Below are positions 17,603 through 27,066 of a DNA stretch of 64,000 bases, piece by piece. The stretch spans positions 181,481 to 245,480 of the forward strand of contig DAIDIE010000029.1 in NCBI GenBank assembly GCA_027459505.1, written 5' to 3'. The notes under the pieces are model-generated. The model was given only the letters and a program-made list of their open reading frames with translations. It was not told where the DNA came from and made no database searches. The DNA comes from Acidobacteriota bacterium (lineage in GTDB: Bacteria; Acidobacteriota; Terriglobia; Terriglobales; SCQP01). Position numbers and translations under genes: made by a program. Position 1 is the stretch's first letter, and the number at the start of each line of letters is the position of its first letter.

Positions 17603-17622
17603 GGCACCCCCGAAGGGGTGCC
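17603..17622 (-). terminator. Intrinsic terminator of the DUF4382 lipoprotein gene
   Basis: GGCACCCC-loop-GGGGTGCC forms an eight-base-pair stem. On the minus strand it is followed by seven T residues, and it lies 24 bases past the stop at 17646. A shorter T-run (TTT) on the plus side means it may also end plsC transcripts. Confidence 0.85.
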
Positions 17623-17645
17623 TTTGTCATGGTAGTGAAGAGGGA

Positions 17646-19085
17646 CTACTGGCAGCCGGTGAAAGCGATCGTAGAAACCGTCACACTGCTGCCCGGGGTG
17701 ACGGTGATGGAAGCGTTGCTGCTGTTATTGCTGGTGGTTTGTTCCGGCGGAGTGCAATCGGCCGTTCCGCCCGAAGAGGGCACAAAGGCGAGAGCATCAA
17801 CCGAGTACTGCACGCTCCCGGTGGTGTCCTGCGTGTAGGTGAAGCCGCCGGAACTATAGGTCGCGATGTTGGGGTTGGTTCCCGGAACGTTGATGGTATA
17901 GCTGGCGCAGTCCGTGTTGGCGGCGCAGCTTGCCCCGGAGGTGGTGCTGATGGTCTGCACGGTGGGAATGGTAATGTTCACCGTGCTGCCACTCGAGGTG
18001 ACCGACTGCAGCGCACCCACGGACAGGTCGGCGGATGTTGCCTGGCTGCTGCTGTTTTGCGTGGTCACGGTGCCGGCGAGAGTGGCCATTGCCAAGCTGC
18101 CGCTGGTCCCGGTGAGCACCGGCTTCATGGGCACGTTGGTCAGCGTGGTTCCTACCGGAATGTTGAGGATGACGGTGGAGGCATATGCGGTGCCGGCGCC
18201 ATTGACGGCGGTCGCCACCAGGTCATAATTGCCCCCCGGCAACGGGCAGAAGCTGAAGTTGCCACTGCTGTCGGCCGCGGTTTCCATGACGATGCGGTCC
18301 ACCCCGGTGCTGTCCTTTTGCTCGAGGGCCACCGTCGTGGTACCTCCCACAATGGCTTGCGTGGTGGCGTTGTCGACGACGTTGCCGCTGATGGATTGCG
18401 AGGTGGTCGAAATCTCCCCGGCATGCAGCACGGGCTTCAGGCGGTAAACGCCGTTACCCTCCTGCACGATCGAGGCGCAGGTATTGAAGTCGATATTCAG
18501 GGTTTTCGTCTGGCCATTGCTGACTGTGAACTGACCGCCGGCGATCTGACCCGACGGTACCTTGATGCCGGTCTTGGATTCGCTGGAGAGTTGCAGCGGT
18601 GAGACATTGCCGTTGGCGTCAACCACGCAATTGGCGGCGGTGCTGCCGCACTTGTTGCCGGAAACGGTGGCGCCAGTGGAGTTGTCGGCGAGAATGACGC
18701 GGATCTGCTGGTAGTTGCCCGGAGGCAGGCTGGAGGTTTTCCCCAGAGTCGCCAGAAAGCATTGGCTGGCCGCAGTGCTCAACAGGTCAATCTGCATCGG
18801 TGCATTGGAGAGGCCGGGCGTGAGATCGACAAAGCTGGAGTCACCGGCTTGCGCGTTGGGGTCCGTGCTGGCTTTCACGTCCGTGATGGTGATATAGACG
18901 TGTTCGAAGGGCCCATTGGGGGCGGTGCAGGTGGACGGATCGCTGACCGTAACGTTGGCGGTCGCGTTTTGCCCCCCAACCAAATTGGAGCCGCCGCCGC
19001 AAGCGGCAGCGAAGAGGCCGATTCCGAGAACCAGGCCGCCGTAGAGCAGCGTGCGGCGCGGGCCGAATTGTTGACCGGTTTGCAT
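17646..19085 (-). CDS. DUF4382-type secreted lipoprotein with carboxypeptidase-regulatory-like domain
   Basis: A 479-residue protein with a lipoprotein signal (hydrophobic stretch then FAAACGGGS, lipidated Cys29 or close by). Residues ~40-240 match the DUF4382 pattern (VYITITDVKAS, PPGNYQQIRVIL, ADN), a beta-rich cell-surface domain. Residues ~250-330 resemble a CarboxypepD_reg beta-sandwich (SGNVVDNATTQAIVGGTTTV then PGGNYDLVATA). The remainder is Ser/Thr-rich. GAGGAGA lies five bases before the ATG, and a strong terminator follows. It is likely anchored facing the periplasm or outside; its function is unknown. Confidence 0.75.
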   Translation of the reverse strand: MQTGQQFGPRRTLLYGGLVLGIGLFAAACGGGSNLVGGQNATANVTVSDPSTCTAPNGPFEHVYITITDVKASTDPNAQAGDSSFVDLTPGLSNAPMQIDLLSTAASQCFLATLGKTSSLPPGNYQQIRVILADNSTGATVSGNKCGSTAANCVVDANGNVSPLQLSSESKTGIKVPSGQIAGGQFTVSNGQTKTLNIDFNTCASIVQEGNGVYRLKPVLHAGEISTTSQSISGNVVDNATTQAIVGGTTTVALEQKDSTGVDRIVMETAADSSGNFSFCPLPGGNYDLVATAVNGAGTAYASTVILNIPVGTTLTNVPMKPVLTGTSGSLAMATLAGTVTTQNSSSQATSADLSVGALQSVTSSGSTVNITIPTVQTISTTSGASCAANTDCASYTINVPGTNPNIATYSSGGFTYTQDTTGSVQYSVDALAFVPSSGGTADCTPPEQTTSNNSSNASITVTPGSSVTVSTIAFTGCQ

Positions 19086-19439
19086 TTCTTCTCCTCGTAT
19101 TCACGTGGGCTGCAACCCGCTCGACGTTTTAAGCGCCATGAGCCGCAGCTCACAGCAGTGCGGCACCCCGCTACGTCATGCACGCCTGGTGCCAGTCTGC
19201 AAAATCTTGCATATCAAGCAGATGCCGAAAACCGCGCCAGCGCGGGGCAAGCAAGCTACGCAAAAAGTTCCTCCGTTATTTCACTGCGGTCCAGCGCTGA
19301 TTGAACCAATAAATTCTTTAAATTCCGCCTTAAAGCCCTAAGAAAAATCTGCATGACAGGGTGCAGTGCGGCTTGTCAGGTGCAGCAGATGCCCTCGATT
19401 TCCAGCTCTGTGCGCGGCTTTCCGCGCTAAGGTATCGAT
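19086..19439. other. Divergent intergenic region, no gene seen
   Basis: 354 bases between the start of the lipoprotein gene (minus) and the antiporter gene (plus). It has an AT-richer patch around 19300-19345 that may hold promoters, but no convincing paired -35/-10 box, RNA motif or repeat was recognised. Confidence 0.5.
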
Positions 19440-20651
19440 ATGCCGCAGGAGAGTATTCAGGCACTCTTCAGCCTGTTCGTTGTCTTTGCCGCCGCTAAGA
19501 TTGGCGAGGAGGTGTTCATCCGCCTGCGCCAGCCTCCGCTGGTGGGACAGATCCTGGCGGGTTTTCTGGTCGGCCCGGCGGTGCTGCATTGGGTCAACGT
19601 CAGCGCCACCCTGGATTTCATGGCCGAGATCGGGGTCATCTTCCTATTGTTTGAGACCGGGCTGGAGACTCAGCCGGAAGAGGTCCTCGAGCACGGTTAC
19701 TTGAGCTTTGCCGTGGCCTTTCTGGGGGTGGTGACCCCCTTGATCGTCGGTTGGCGGTTTGCCTTGGCGGTGGGAGAGAACCAGGTGACGGCACGATTCG
19801 TCGGCACGCTTCTGGTCGCCACCAGTATTGGAATTACAGCCAAGGTGCTGGCGGATTTTGGCGCCACCCACACCAGTTTCGGCCGCGTCATCCTTGGCGC
19901 GGCGGTGCTGGATGACATCCTCGGCCTGCTGGCGCTTTCAGCCTTGGCCAGCTTTGCGGCCCAGCACCTGAAGGTCACCAACCTGCTGTTGACGGTGGTG
20001 TTTGTCGCAGCCTTTTTTGTGCTGGTTCTGTTTCTGCGCCGAACGGCATTTCCACGCGTGAGCCCGTCGCTGGAAAAGCTGCGCGCGAGTTCGCCCTCCT
20101 GGTCGTTTGCCCTGGTATTGCTGCTCGGCTTTTCGGCCATGTCCGCCTACATCGGACTGGCCGCCATTATCGGCGCCTTCCTGGCCGGCATGTTTGTCAG
20201 CGAATCCGAGTCGGTGGCGGGACCGCTGCGAGTAAAGGCCAGGGCCGTCAATAGCTTCGTGGTTCCGTTCTTCCTGGCCAATATCGGCCTGCGCATCTCT
20301 CTGGCCGCCATTTCCAACCGGCACGCCATATTCCTCATCGTGGCGTTGACTGTGATCGCCATTGTGACCAAGCTGGTGGCCTGCGGGTTGGCGGCGCTGC
20401 CATTGGGCAAGCGCAGCGCTTTTCTGGTCGGGCTGGGAATGATTCCCCGTGGTGAGGTGGGTATCGTCGTCGCGGGACAGAGTCTGCGCATTGGCGCCAT
20501 TCCCAACGAGTACTACTCCATTGGCATCACCATGACCGTACTGACCTCGCTGATCGGCCCTGTACTGCTGCGCATGGTACTGCGCCCCAGCCGCGATCTG
20601 CTGCCGCAGTCGGAACGGGCGGCTTTGGATTCGAGCTTGCGTGCCGGTTGA
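19440..20651 (+). CDS. CPA2-family cation:proton antiporter (NapA/KefB-like membrane domain)
   Basis: A 403-residue protein of about 12-13 membrane segments. It contains PPLVGQILAGFLVGP near the start and the antiporter core AAVLDDILGLLALS, whose Asp pair is the cation/proton-binding site of electrogenic CPA2 exchangers, plus GMIPRGEVGIVVAG. There is no cytoplasmic TrkA/RCK domain, so it is closer to NapA than to KefC. AAGG precedes the ATG. Na+/H+ exchange is likely; ion preference is not provable here. Confidence 0.87.
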   Translation: MPQESIQALFSLFVVFAAAKIGEEVFIRLRQPPLVGQILAGFLVGPAVLHWVNVSATLDFMAEIGVIFLLFETGLETQPEEVLEHGYLSFAVAFLGVVTPLIVGWRFALAVGENQVTARFVGTLLVATSIGITAKVLADFGATHTSFGRVILGAAVLDDILGLLALSALASFAAQHLKVTNLLLTVVFVAAFFVLVLFLRRTAFPRVSPSLEKLRASSPSWSFALVLLLGFSAMSAYIGLAAIIGAFLAGMFVSESESVAGPLRVKARAVNSFVVPFFLANIGLRISLAAISNRHAIFLIVALTVIAIVTKLVACGLAALPLGKRSAFLVGLGMIPRGEVGIVVAGQSLRIGAIPNEYYSIGITMTVLTSLIGPVLLRMVLRPSRDLLPQSERAALDSSLRAG

Positions 20652-20727
20652 CGTGCGGCCAGCCCCGCTTCAGCGCCGCTTGGCCCGGCGCCCCGGCTTT
20701 ACGGCGAGTCATGGTAGGCTTGCGAGG

Positions 20728-21789
20728 ATGGGAAAAGGCAAATTGCAGGCCGTTGCCGACAGTCTGCAGATCTCACTTTCGACCGTATATGCAGCGCTGC
20801 AGGGGCGCCCCGACATCAGCTCCAAGACCCGTGAAGAGGTATTGGCCAGGGCGCGCGAGCTGAACTACCGGCCCAACTGGCTGGCGCGAAGCTTGGTCAC
20901 GCGGCAGACGCACCTGATTGGCGTCCTCGTTCCCGACCTGGTGAGCAGCTTTTTTACCGAGCTCACGCGGGGCACGGAACTGGCCGCCGCGGCCGCCGGC
21001 TATAACCTGCTGCTCTGTAATTCCCAGGAAAGCCCCGAGAGTGAGGACGCCAAAATTGCCCTCCTGGTGAGCCGTCAGGTGGACGGGCTCATTGTGGCCT
21101 CCTCCCACGCTCCCGGCACCCGCACCGTTACCGAACACCTGCAGGAGAGCGGCGTTCCCTTTGTTTTAGTGGACCGTTATTTTGCCGGGGTGAACTACGT
21201 TGGACTCGATGACCGCAAGATCGGCCGCATCGCCACCGAACATCTGATCGCCCAGGGCTACCACCGCATTGCCCATCTGCGCGGCCCCAACGTTTCAACC
21301 GCCAATGGGCGCTGGGAGGGCTACCGTCAAGCATTGCGCGCGGCGGGTTTGCCGCTGCATAACGAGTATGTGCAGCGCGTCGACTTCAGTCCGGAATCAG
21401 GGCGCGAGGCGGCGCTGCGTCTGTTGAAGACCTCGCCCGCTCCCGACGCGATTTTTGCCGCGAATGACCCGATCGCCATCGGCGTGTTACAGGCCGCGCG
21501 GGATCTGGGTATCGACGTTCCGGGCCAGCTCGGGGTGGTCGGTGTGGGAAACTTTCAACACGTCGCCGACCTGAGCGTTCCGTTGACCACCATTGACCAG
21601 AACAAGGTGGCGGTGGGAGAGACCGCGGCCCGGCTGTTGCTGGATCTCATAGCCATGCGGCAGGGCCAGCCGGGGCACGAGGCGCCGCCGCGCACGGTTT
21701 TGATCGAGCCCATCCTGGTCGTCCGCGCTTCCACCCAGCGCCCGGCAGCGGCCAAGAAGGCTAAAGCCGTTGGGGGCAAGAAGAAATAG
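20728..21789 (+). CDS. LacI-family transcriptional regulator
   Basis: A 353-residue repressor-type protein. Residues ~5-55 form a LacI helix-turn-helix (LQAVADSLQISLSTVYAALQ followed by the hinge LNYRPNWLARSL), then a periplasmic-binding-protein-like sensor (HLIGVLVPDLVSSFFTELTR, DGLIVASS, YVGLDDRKIGR, DAIFAANDPIAIG). It probably senses a sugar. The C-terminus ends in a lysine-rich tail (KKAKAVGGKKK) just where R1 copy C begins. The ATG at 20728 with GAGG upstream is preferred over a start inside the antiporter gene. The target operon is unknown. Confidence 0.85.
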   Translation: MGKGKLQAVADSLQISLSTVYAALQGRPDISSKTREEVLARARELNYRPNWLARSLVTRQTHLIGVLVPDLVSSFFTELTRGTELAAAAAGYNLLLCNSQESPESEDAKIALLVSRQVDGLIVASSHAPGTRTVTEHLQESGVPFVLVDRYFAGVNYVGLDDRKIGRIATEHLIAQGYHRIAHLRGPNVSTANGRWEGYRQALRAAGLPLHNEYVQRVDFSPESGREAALRLLKTSPAPDAIFAANDPIAIGVLQAARDLGIDVPGQLGVVGVGNFQHVADLSVPLTTIDQNKVAVGETAARLLLDLIAMRQGQPGHEAPPRTVLIEPILVVRASTQRPAAAKKAKAVGGKKK

Positions 21790-21830
21790 CGGCCGCACGG
21801 CCGCTGTTCCACCCGCTTCGGCGTCCGGCC
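21789..21830 (+). repeat. R1 left module, copy C, at the 3' end of the LacI gene
   Basis: The sequence starting at the stop codon (gcggccgcacggccgctg, then ttccacccgcttcggcgtccggcc) matches the left module of R1 at 51730 and 54173, with a longer inverted repeat GCGGCC-gcac-GGCCGC. A GC-rich stretch continues to ~21860. It could serve as the terminator of the LacI gene. Confidence 0.55.
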
Positions 21831-21895
21831 TCACCCAAGGCCCGCGGCGCGGCCACCCAGGTCCGCGCAAACTCCATGCAGCCTCAATAAACTCC

Positions 21896-22858
21896 TCAGC
21901 GCTGCGCCTGCGCCTCTTGCAGGTAATTGCACAACAATTTCGGGTCCAGATTGCCGCCGCTGAGGATCACGCCGACCTTCTCGTACGGTTCCCATCGGGT
22001 CTGCCACACGGCGGCTGCGGCGGCGGCGCCCGAGGGCTCGACCAGCAATTTCATCTCGAGCAACAGCTTGCGAACGGCTGACCGCATCTCCTCGTCGCTG
22101 ACGGTTCTAATCTCATTGACATAACGCTGGATGATGGGGAAGGTGAGTTCGACCGGCTGGATCGTGCGCAGCCCGTCGGCAATGGTCGGATTCTCGGCTA
22201 TGGCGCTGATGACGCCACGTTCCAAAGAGAGTTTGCAGTCGGCAGCGGTTTGCGGCTCCACGCCAATCAAACGCGGCGGCCGGGGGCTGAGCTGCGCCGC
22301 CAGCGCGGTGCCGGAGATCAGCCCCCCACCGCCCACCGGGCAGAGGATCAGATCGAGATCAGGAACCGTTTCAATCAGCTCCAGCGCCGCAGTGCCCGCC
22401 CCGGCGATGATCCGCTCATCGTCAAACGGCGGCACCAGCGTCGCTCCGCTCTCCGCCACCAGCTTGGCGGCCACTCCCTCCCGCGATTGTTCGGAACGGG
22501 CGTAGAGGTGAACACGGCCGCCGAACTGGCGCACGCGCTCGATCTTGATCGCGGGCGCGTCGCTGGGCATGACCAGATCGGCGGTGGCGCCCAGTTCACG
22601 CGCCGCCCAGGCCACCGCCTGGGCGTGGTTTCCACTGGAAAAGGCGACAACTCCCCGGCGCAGTTGCTCGGGGCTGAGTTGCAACAGGAAGTTGAAGGCG
22701 CCGCGTAGCTTGAATGCACCGGTGTACTGCAGGTTTTCGCACTTGAAAAATATTTGCGCTCCGGCCGCCTGGTTCATCTCGGCGGATTGGCAGACTGGCG
22801 TCTGGGCAATATATGGCCGAATGCGCTCGCGCGCCTGGAGAACAAGTCCGGGTTCCAT
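21896..22858 (-). CDS. Threonine/serine dehydratase-like PLP enzyme
   Basis: A 320-residue fold-type II PLP enzyme without an ACT domain, so catabolic threonine/serine dehydratase or serine-racemase-like rather than biosynthetic IlvA. The PLP lysine is K50 in GAFKLRGA; other motifs are SSGNHAQAVA, the phosphate-binding GGGGLISG and LSGGN near the end. It deaminates threonine or serine to the 2-oxoacid, or racemises serine. It is the last gene of the bshC-thiD-dehydratase run, with 137 bases to thiD. Confidence 0.85.
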   Translation of the reverse strand: MEPGLVLQARERIRPYIAQTPVCQSAEMNQAAGAQIFFKCENLQYTGAFKLRGAFNFLLQLSPEQLRRGVVAFSSGNHAQAVAWAARELGATADLVMPSDAPAIKIERVRQFGGRVHLYARSEQSREGVAAKLVAESGATLVPPFDDERIIAGAGTAALELIETVPDLDLILCPVGGGGLISGTALAAQLSPRPPRLIGVEPQTAADCKLSLERGVISAIAENPTIADGLRTIQPVELTFPIIQRYVNEIRTVSDEEMRSAVRKLLLEMKLLVEPSGAAAAAAVWQTRWEPYEKVGVILSGGNLDPKLLCNYLQEAQAQR

Positions 22859-22995
22859 GCGGTATCAGTATAGGATTGCTCCGCAACATTAATCTTCCTG
22901 GCTTGACCTGAAGCGGCAGTTTCTCAGCTGCCGGGGCAGAGCACGGCGCCCGAAGGGCCGTCACACGCTAAGGGACAGCCGTCAACCGTGAACTA

Positions 22996-23805
22996 TTAAC
23001 TTTTTCCGCCCCAGGGTTCCAGCCGGAAGAGGTGGTTCAGCGGCCCGCGTCCATGGCCGACAGGATGGGCGTGGCTGAGCGCGGCGGTGACAAATTGCTT
23101 GGCGCCCGTGGCGGCCTCAAGCGCAGTTGCCCCGTGCGCCAGCAGCGCGGCTATTGCGGAGGAGTAAGTACAGCCAGTGCCATGCGTATGTGAGGTGGGA
23201 ACGCGATCTGACGCGAGCAGGTGTGGAGTGCCGTCATAGAACACGTCCACGGGTTGTTCCAGGTGTCCACCGGTGACAACCACATATTCGGGTCCCTGCC
23301 GGCGTAGCAGTGCCGCGGCGCGCTCGGCATCGTGCAGGTTCTTGACTGCGATTCCGCTGAGCCGGGCCGCTTCCGGCACGTTTGGCGTGAGGACGGTTGC
23401 AAGCGGCAAAAGTTCCGAACACATGCGTTCGAGGGCGGCGGCCGTGGCAAGCTGGGCGCCGGAGCTGGAGAGGATCACGGGATCAACCACGATGGGAAGC
23501 GCCGGATTACGTTCGCGTTGCTGACGTAGATGACGGCCCACCACTTCGACAGTGGCATCTGCCCCCAGCATGCCGATTTTGATGGCAGCGGGAGCAATAT
23601 CCTGCAGGAGAAAGTCCAGCTGCTCGTCCAGCAATGCGGCGTCTACCGGTTCAAAGCGGCGCGTGGCGGTGCTGTTCTGGACCGTGAGTGCTGTAATGCA
23701 CGCCAGGCCGTAGCAGCCCAGGGCAGCAAAGGTCTTTAGGTCAGCGCTGATTCCCGCGCCTGAGACCGGGTCGAAGCCGGCAATGCTGAGAACCGGAGCT
23801 GGCAT
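22996..23805 (-). CDS. thiD: Hydroxymethylpyrimidine/phosphomethylpyrimidine kinase
   Basis: A 269-residue ribokinase-fold enzyme that phosphorylates HMP and HMP-P in thiamine synthesis. Motifs are SIAGFDPVSGAGISADLKTF at the N-terminus, QNSTA, IKIGMLG, VVDPVILSSSG, LTPNVPEA and the catalytic SHTHGTGCTYSSAIAA. No TPP riboswitch core was seen upstream. It lies between bshC and the dehydratase gene. Confidence 0.93.
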   Translation of the reverse strand: MPAPVLSIAGFDPVSGAGISADLKTFAALGCYGLACITALTVQNSTATRRFEPVDAALLDEQLDFLLQDIAPAAIKIGMLGADATVEVVGRHLRQQRERNPALPIVVDPVILSSSGAQLATAAALERMCSELLPLATVLTPNVPEAARLSGIAVKNLHDAERAAALLRRQGPEYVVVTGGHLEQPVDVFYDGTPHLLASDRVPTSHTHGTGCTYSSAIAALLAHGATALEAATGAKQFVTAALSHAHPVGHGRGPLNHLFRLEPWGGKS

Positions 23806-23891
23806 AACTTGAAGTCTTGCACGTCCGGCGGGAATGGGCTAGCAAAGGCGTTCCCGCCGCTTCCGCCCAGACGAGTGAGCCACTGCCTCGC

Positions 23892-25514
23892 TCATCCCAG
23901 GTTTACGATCTGGTGGTCGAAGCATTCGGGCCGCAGTTGTTCATGGAGCTGCTCCAGAAGTTTCGGCCAGTGCCCAACCATATATGCGCTGGAGAGAACG
24001 CGCTCCTGCAGGTTGCGATGGGGATACAGGCTGTTTTGCAGGTGCCGGGCCTGCCGTTGCAGTTCCTCCTGCCGCCGGCTGAGGCTGCGGCCGACGCGGC
24101 CTTCCAACTGTTCCAACTGGTGTTCAATCTTGCTGGCGGTGGTTTGGGCGGCGTCGATGAGGGTTGAATCGAATTGCCCCAAAGCTTCCAGCAGCGTTTG
24201 CCAATGCTGTTGGAAGTCGCGGCGCATCTCCGCTACCGGCGCATGAATCTGCGCTGGGATGACCCGTTGCGCCAGCAGCTCGGCGGCCGCTTCATGCCAG
24301 AGCTGGTCCACGGAAAGGTGGTATTTCTCCAGCAGCCGCGTGGCGCGCGCGTCGAGCACGGTGGCGCTCACGCGCGGCAGAATCAAGGGCGGATGCACAT
24401 CCATGATCGGGTGCAGACAGGCCGACTGCGCCAGGTAGGCCGTTTCCGCCGGGCCGGTGACGTGGATGGCGGTGGGCAGCAGGTAGTCCTGCAGCAGCGG
24501 GCGCAGCAGCGCGGAGGCGGAGACGCGTCCGGGTTGCGTGGTGATCAAACCGCGGATCTCATCCCCACCAAATTGCTGTTCGCCGGCCTGAAACTGTTCA
24601 CCCGCGCGCCTCAACGGCTGGCGGATGCCACGCTGGTCTTCCACAAATAAGAGCGTCGCGTCGGAGTTCTGCCGCACCTGGACGTGGTAACCCGCCTGCT
24701 CGATCTGGTGATTGCGGCTTTGGAGCGCGTCGCTGCATTCATGGCAGCGCTCAAACGCACGCTGATAAAACGGCGAGGAAAGCGCGCTGATGTCGTCTTC
24801 CATGGGATCAAGCAGCAGCAATCCCCAGGCTTCAAACCATCGGTTGAGCAGGCGGCCAAAGGCGGTGGCGTAAGTGCCCCCCTCGGTATAAACACTCCGC
24901 AGTAGCGTGGCCGTGTCCGCCGGGAGCTCACTGGCGCTGGTGAACTCCTCAATGAGGGAAGGGATCTGGCCGCTCCAGCGCAGTCTGCCGACCGGGCGGC
25001 CTTGCTCGTCTTCGTGAGCCAGACTCGTAAAGCTGAGCAGCTCCGCTTCCGGGGTGAGGGTCCAGGTGTGATTGACCTCTTGCAGGTCATGATCCTGGCT
25101 GGCCATCCAGAAGATGGGAACGGCGTTCACCTTTTCCTGACGCAAGCGTTCGGCCACCAGCACGGTGGTCAGCGCCTTGTGCAGGGTAAGGGTGGGGCCG
25201 CCAAAAAGGCCGGTCTGCTGTCCGGTGACGACGGCAACGCAATCCGGGTGTTGCAGCCGCTCCAGGTTGTCTTGCACGGCGGCCGGCAGAGCACCGTAGC
25301 GGCTCATGTGGCGCCGCAAGCTGGTCACCAGCACACCCCGGTCCGCGGCTGGCGTCGTAGCAGTGCGGCGTTGGCTTGCGGCTTGGATCCAATGCTCTGC
25401 GGAAAACGGGGCGGGGAAGGGGAAAAACGCGCTCACCTTCGGAAAATCGTAGAGGTAGTCGGCAAAAAAACGGCTGATGCCTGGAATGCGGCGCTGGTCT
25501 AGGCAAAGGTTCAT
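23892..25514 (-). CDS. bshC: Putative cysteine ligase BshC (bacillithiol biosynthesis)
   Basis: A 540-residue protein of the length usual for BshC, which joins cysteine to glucosaminyl-malate in the last step of bacillithiol synthesis. The N-terminal nucleotide-binding part shows VVTGQQTGLFGGPTLTLHKA and IFWMASQDHDLQEVNH, the family hallmark. A long coiled-coil-like region (~450-510, with many Gln, Glu and Arg residues) follows. No bshA or bshB is in the window. The ATG at 25514 begins MNLCLDQRRIPG. Confidence 0.92.
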   Translation of the reverse strand: MNLCLDQRRIPGISRFFADYLYDFPKVSAFFPFPAPFSAEHWIQAASQRRTATTPAADRGVLVTSLRRHMSRYGALPAAVQDNLERLQHPDCVAVVTGQQTGLFGGPTLTLHKALTTVLVAERLRQEKVNAVPIFWMASQDHDLQEVNHTWTLTPEAELLSFTSLAHEDEQGRPVGRLRWSGQIPSLIEEFTSASELPADTATLLRSVYTEGGTYATAFGRLLNRWFEAWGLLLLDPMEDDISALSSPFYQRAFERCHECSDALQSRNHQIEQAGYHVQVRQNSDATLLFVEDQRGIRQPLRRAGEQFQAGEQQFGGDEIRGLITTQPGRVSASALLRPLLQDYLLPTAIHVTGPAETAYLAQSACLHPIMDVHPPLILPRVSATVLDARATRLLEKYHLSVDQLWHEAAAELLAQRVIPAQIHAPVAEMRRDFQQHWQTLLEALGQFDSTLIDAAQTTASKIEHQLEQLEGRVGRSLSRRQEELQRQARHLQNSLYPHRNLQERVLSSAYMVGHWPKLLEQLHEQLRPECFDHQIVNLG

Positions 25515-25870
25515 GCAGGGAGAGCGCCCAGAAGCGGCACTGGACTCCCTCTATTATCACCGATCCCTGAACGGGAAGGGACCGGGCTGCCATTGCCCGT
25601 TGCTCTTCGTGATGGGTTTGGCTGCTTTCTCCCCTGCGGAGCTGAGCCCTCCGTACCGACTCTTGCCGTTCGGTGAACTGGAGCTCGCTGCGCGAACGCC
25701 GCCGCGACCGGGGCATTGCGCACCGGACGTTTGCCTGAGGTTGAAATAAAGAAAACTATTAGTAACCAACTTTTCATCGTTTGGGGGCCTGCAAAGGCTT
25801 GCAGCGCTCCCATTTCCCGCCGTAAGATAACGAAGTCAGCAAAGCTCAATGTGTTTCACGTCAGCTGGGT
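25515..25870. other. Intergenic region between bshC and the efflux locus
   Basis: 356 bases with divergent genes on either side. An A-rich stretch (gaaataaagaaaactattag, 25743-25762) stands out from the GC-rich surroundings and may be promoter DNA, but no well-spaced box pair was found. No gene or repeat recognised. Confidence 0.45.
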
Positions 25871-26248
25871 ATGCCACCACGGACACAATTCGCGGCTTGG
25901 AAACGTGCTTTGGTGCTGAGCCTTGCGCTGCTGCTGACAGGCAGTCTGGGGGCCTATCGTTCGCTTCCGCATATTTCCAACGCGCCCGTCTCCAAGGTTC
26001 TGCGGACGTGCCATGCCCGTTCCCGGGCGGCGGACTCGGACAGTGACACCAGCAACCTCAACGACTACGGCGCCAATCTGGATGTAGCCCCGCCGGCTCC
26101 TATCTTCCATGTGGCGATCCCCCTGCCGTCGGCCTTGTTCAGCCGCCGCACTCCTGCCCGTGCGCCGTTCCAGCAGATGCTCTGTCTGCTGAGCGAGTTT
26201 CAGCTTCGCCCTCCTCCCGCCTCTTCTGTTGTTTTCACGGTAGCGTAA
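25871..26248 (+). CDS. Small hypothetical protein with signal peptide
   Basis: An open frame of 125 codons whose N-terminus looks like a Sec signal (KRALVLSLALLLTGSLGAYR). The rest is Pro/Ala/Ser-rich without a recognisable domain. The ribosome site is weak and codon choice is not decisive, so this may be a chance frame. It precedes the RraA-like gene and efflux operon on the same strand. Confidence 0.35.
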   Translation: MPPRTQFAAWKRALVLSLALLLTGSLGAYRSLPHISNAPVSKVLRTCHARSRAADSDSDTSNLNDYGANLDVAPPAPIFHVAIPLPSALFSRRTPARAPFQQMLCLLSEFQLRPPPASSVVFTVA

Positions 26249-26333
26249 CCAATTCCTTTTGAATAACTGAATACGCTTTGCTTGGCGATCTGTGCTGGCT
26301 TTTGCCGTGGTGCGGATCAGAAAGGCCAAATTT

Positions 26334-27035
26334 GTGTCGGCTTTGAGTTTCCATCAGCTCGAGGCAGTGCGGCAATTGGGCGTGTGCGCGACTGCGGACG
26401 CCATTGCCGCCGCGAACGTGCGCCTTCGCAACGAGGGCTTTTGCAACGGTAGCATCCAGTGCCTGACCGCGAATGTAGCCCACCTGCCGCCGGTGATGGG
26501 TTATGCCGTCACGGCTCGCATTCAATGTTCCGCCCCGCCCTCGACCCACCACCACTACGTGGACCGGCTGGACTGGCTGAATTACCTGCTGACTTTGCCG
26601 CAGCCCCGCATTGTGGTCATGGAAGACGCCGACCCGCGTGAACCAGGCGCCGGCGCTTACTGGGACCTGCCGCGAGCGCAGCTGCATGCGCGTTTGGGCT
26701 GTCAGGCGGTGGTGACCAACGGCAGCGTGCGCGAAGTGGCCGAAATTGGTGCGCTGGGACTGCCGATCTTTGCCGCGGGTACGGCCGTCTCGCGCGCCTA
26801 TGCCCACATTGTCGAATTTGGGATTCCGGTTCACGTAGCGGGGCTCAATGTGAAGCCGGGCGACCTGATCCAGGCCGATCGCGACGGCGTGCAAAGCGTT
26901 CCGCTGGAGTTGGTGCCGGAGTTGCCGCGGCTGGCGGCGGAGAACCGGCTCAGCCGGCAGCGCCTGTTAGCCGCCTGCCGCGATCCCCAGAGTTCTGTGC
27001 AGTCGTTGCTGGAGACCCTAAAAGATCTGCCCTGA
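26334..27035 (+). CDS. RraA/HMG-CHA aldolase-like protein
   Basis: About 233 residues of the RraA fold. Family landmarks are GVCATADAIAAANVRL, CQAVVTNGSVREVAEIGALG, LPIFAAGTAVSRA and VKPGDLIQADRDGVQSVP. In active HMG/CHA aldolases the segment reads (V/D)DGxxRD. Here an Asn replaces the Asp (TNG) and a Glu replaces the metal-linked Asp after the Arg (SVREV). It may therefore be a non-canonical aldolase/decarboxylase or an RNase-E-inhibitor-like protein. The GTG at 26334 has AAAGG eight bases upstream; longer GTG starts at 26292 and 26310 are possible. It lies 31 bases before the efflux operon. Confidence 0.7.
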   Translation: MSALSFHQLEAVRQLGVCATADAIAAANVRLRNEGFCNGSIQCLTANVAHLPPVMGYAVTARIQCSAPPSTHHHYVDRLDWLNYLLTLPQPRIVVMEDADPREPGAGAYWDLPRAQLHARLGCQAVVTNGSVREVAEIGALGLPIFAAGTAVSRAYAHIVEFGIPVHVAGLNVKPGDLIQADRDGVQSVPLELVPELPRLAAENRLSRQRLLAACRDPQSSVQSLLETLKDLP

Positions 27036-27066
27036 GTGGCAACCCGTTGGAGACAAGGAGAGCGCC

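Noticed and set aside
23806..23891. TPP riboswitch upstream of thiD
   Set aside because: The gap is only 86 bases and no conserved TPP-riboswitch core is visible.
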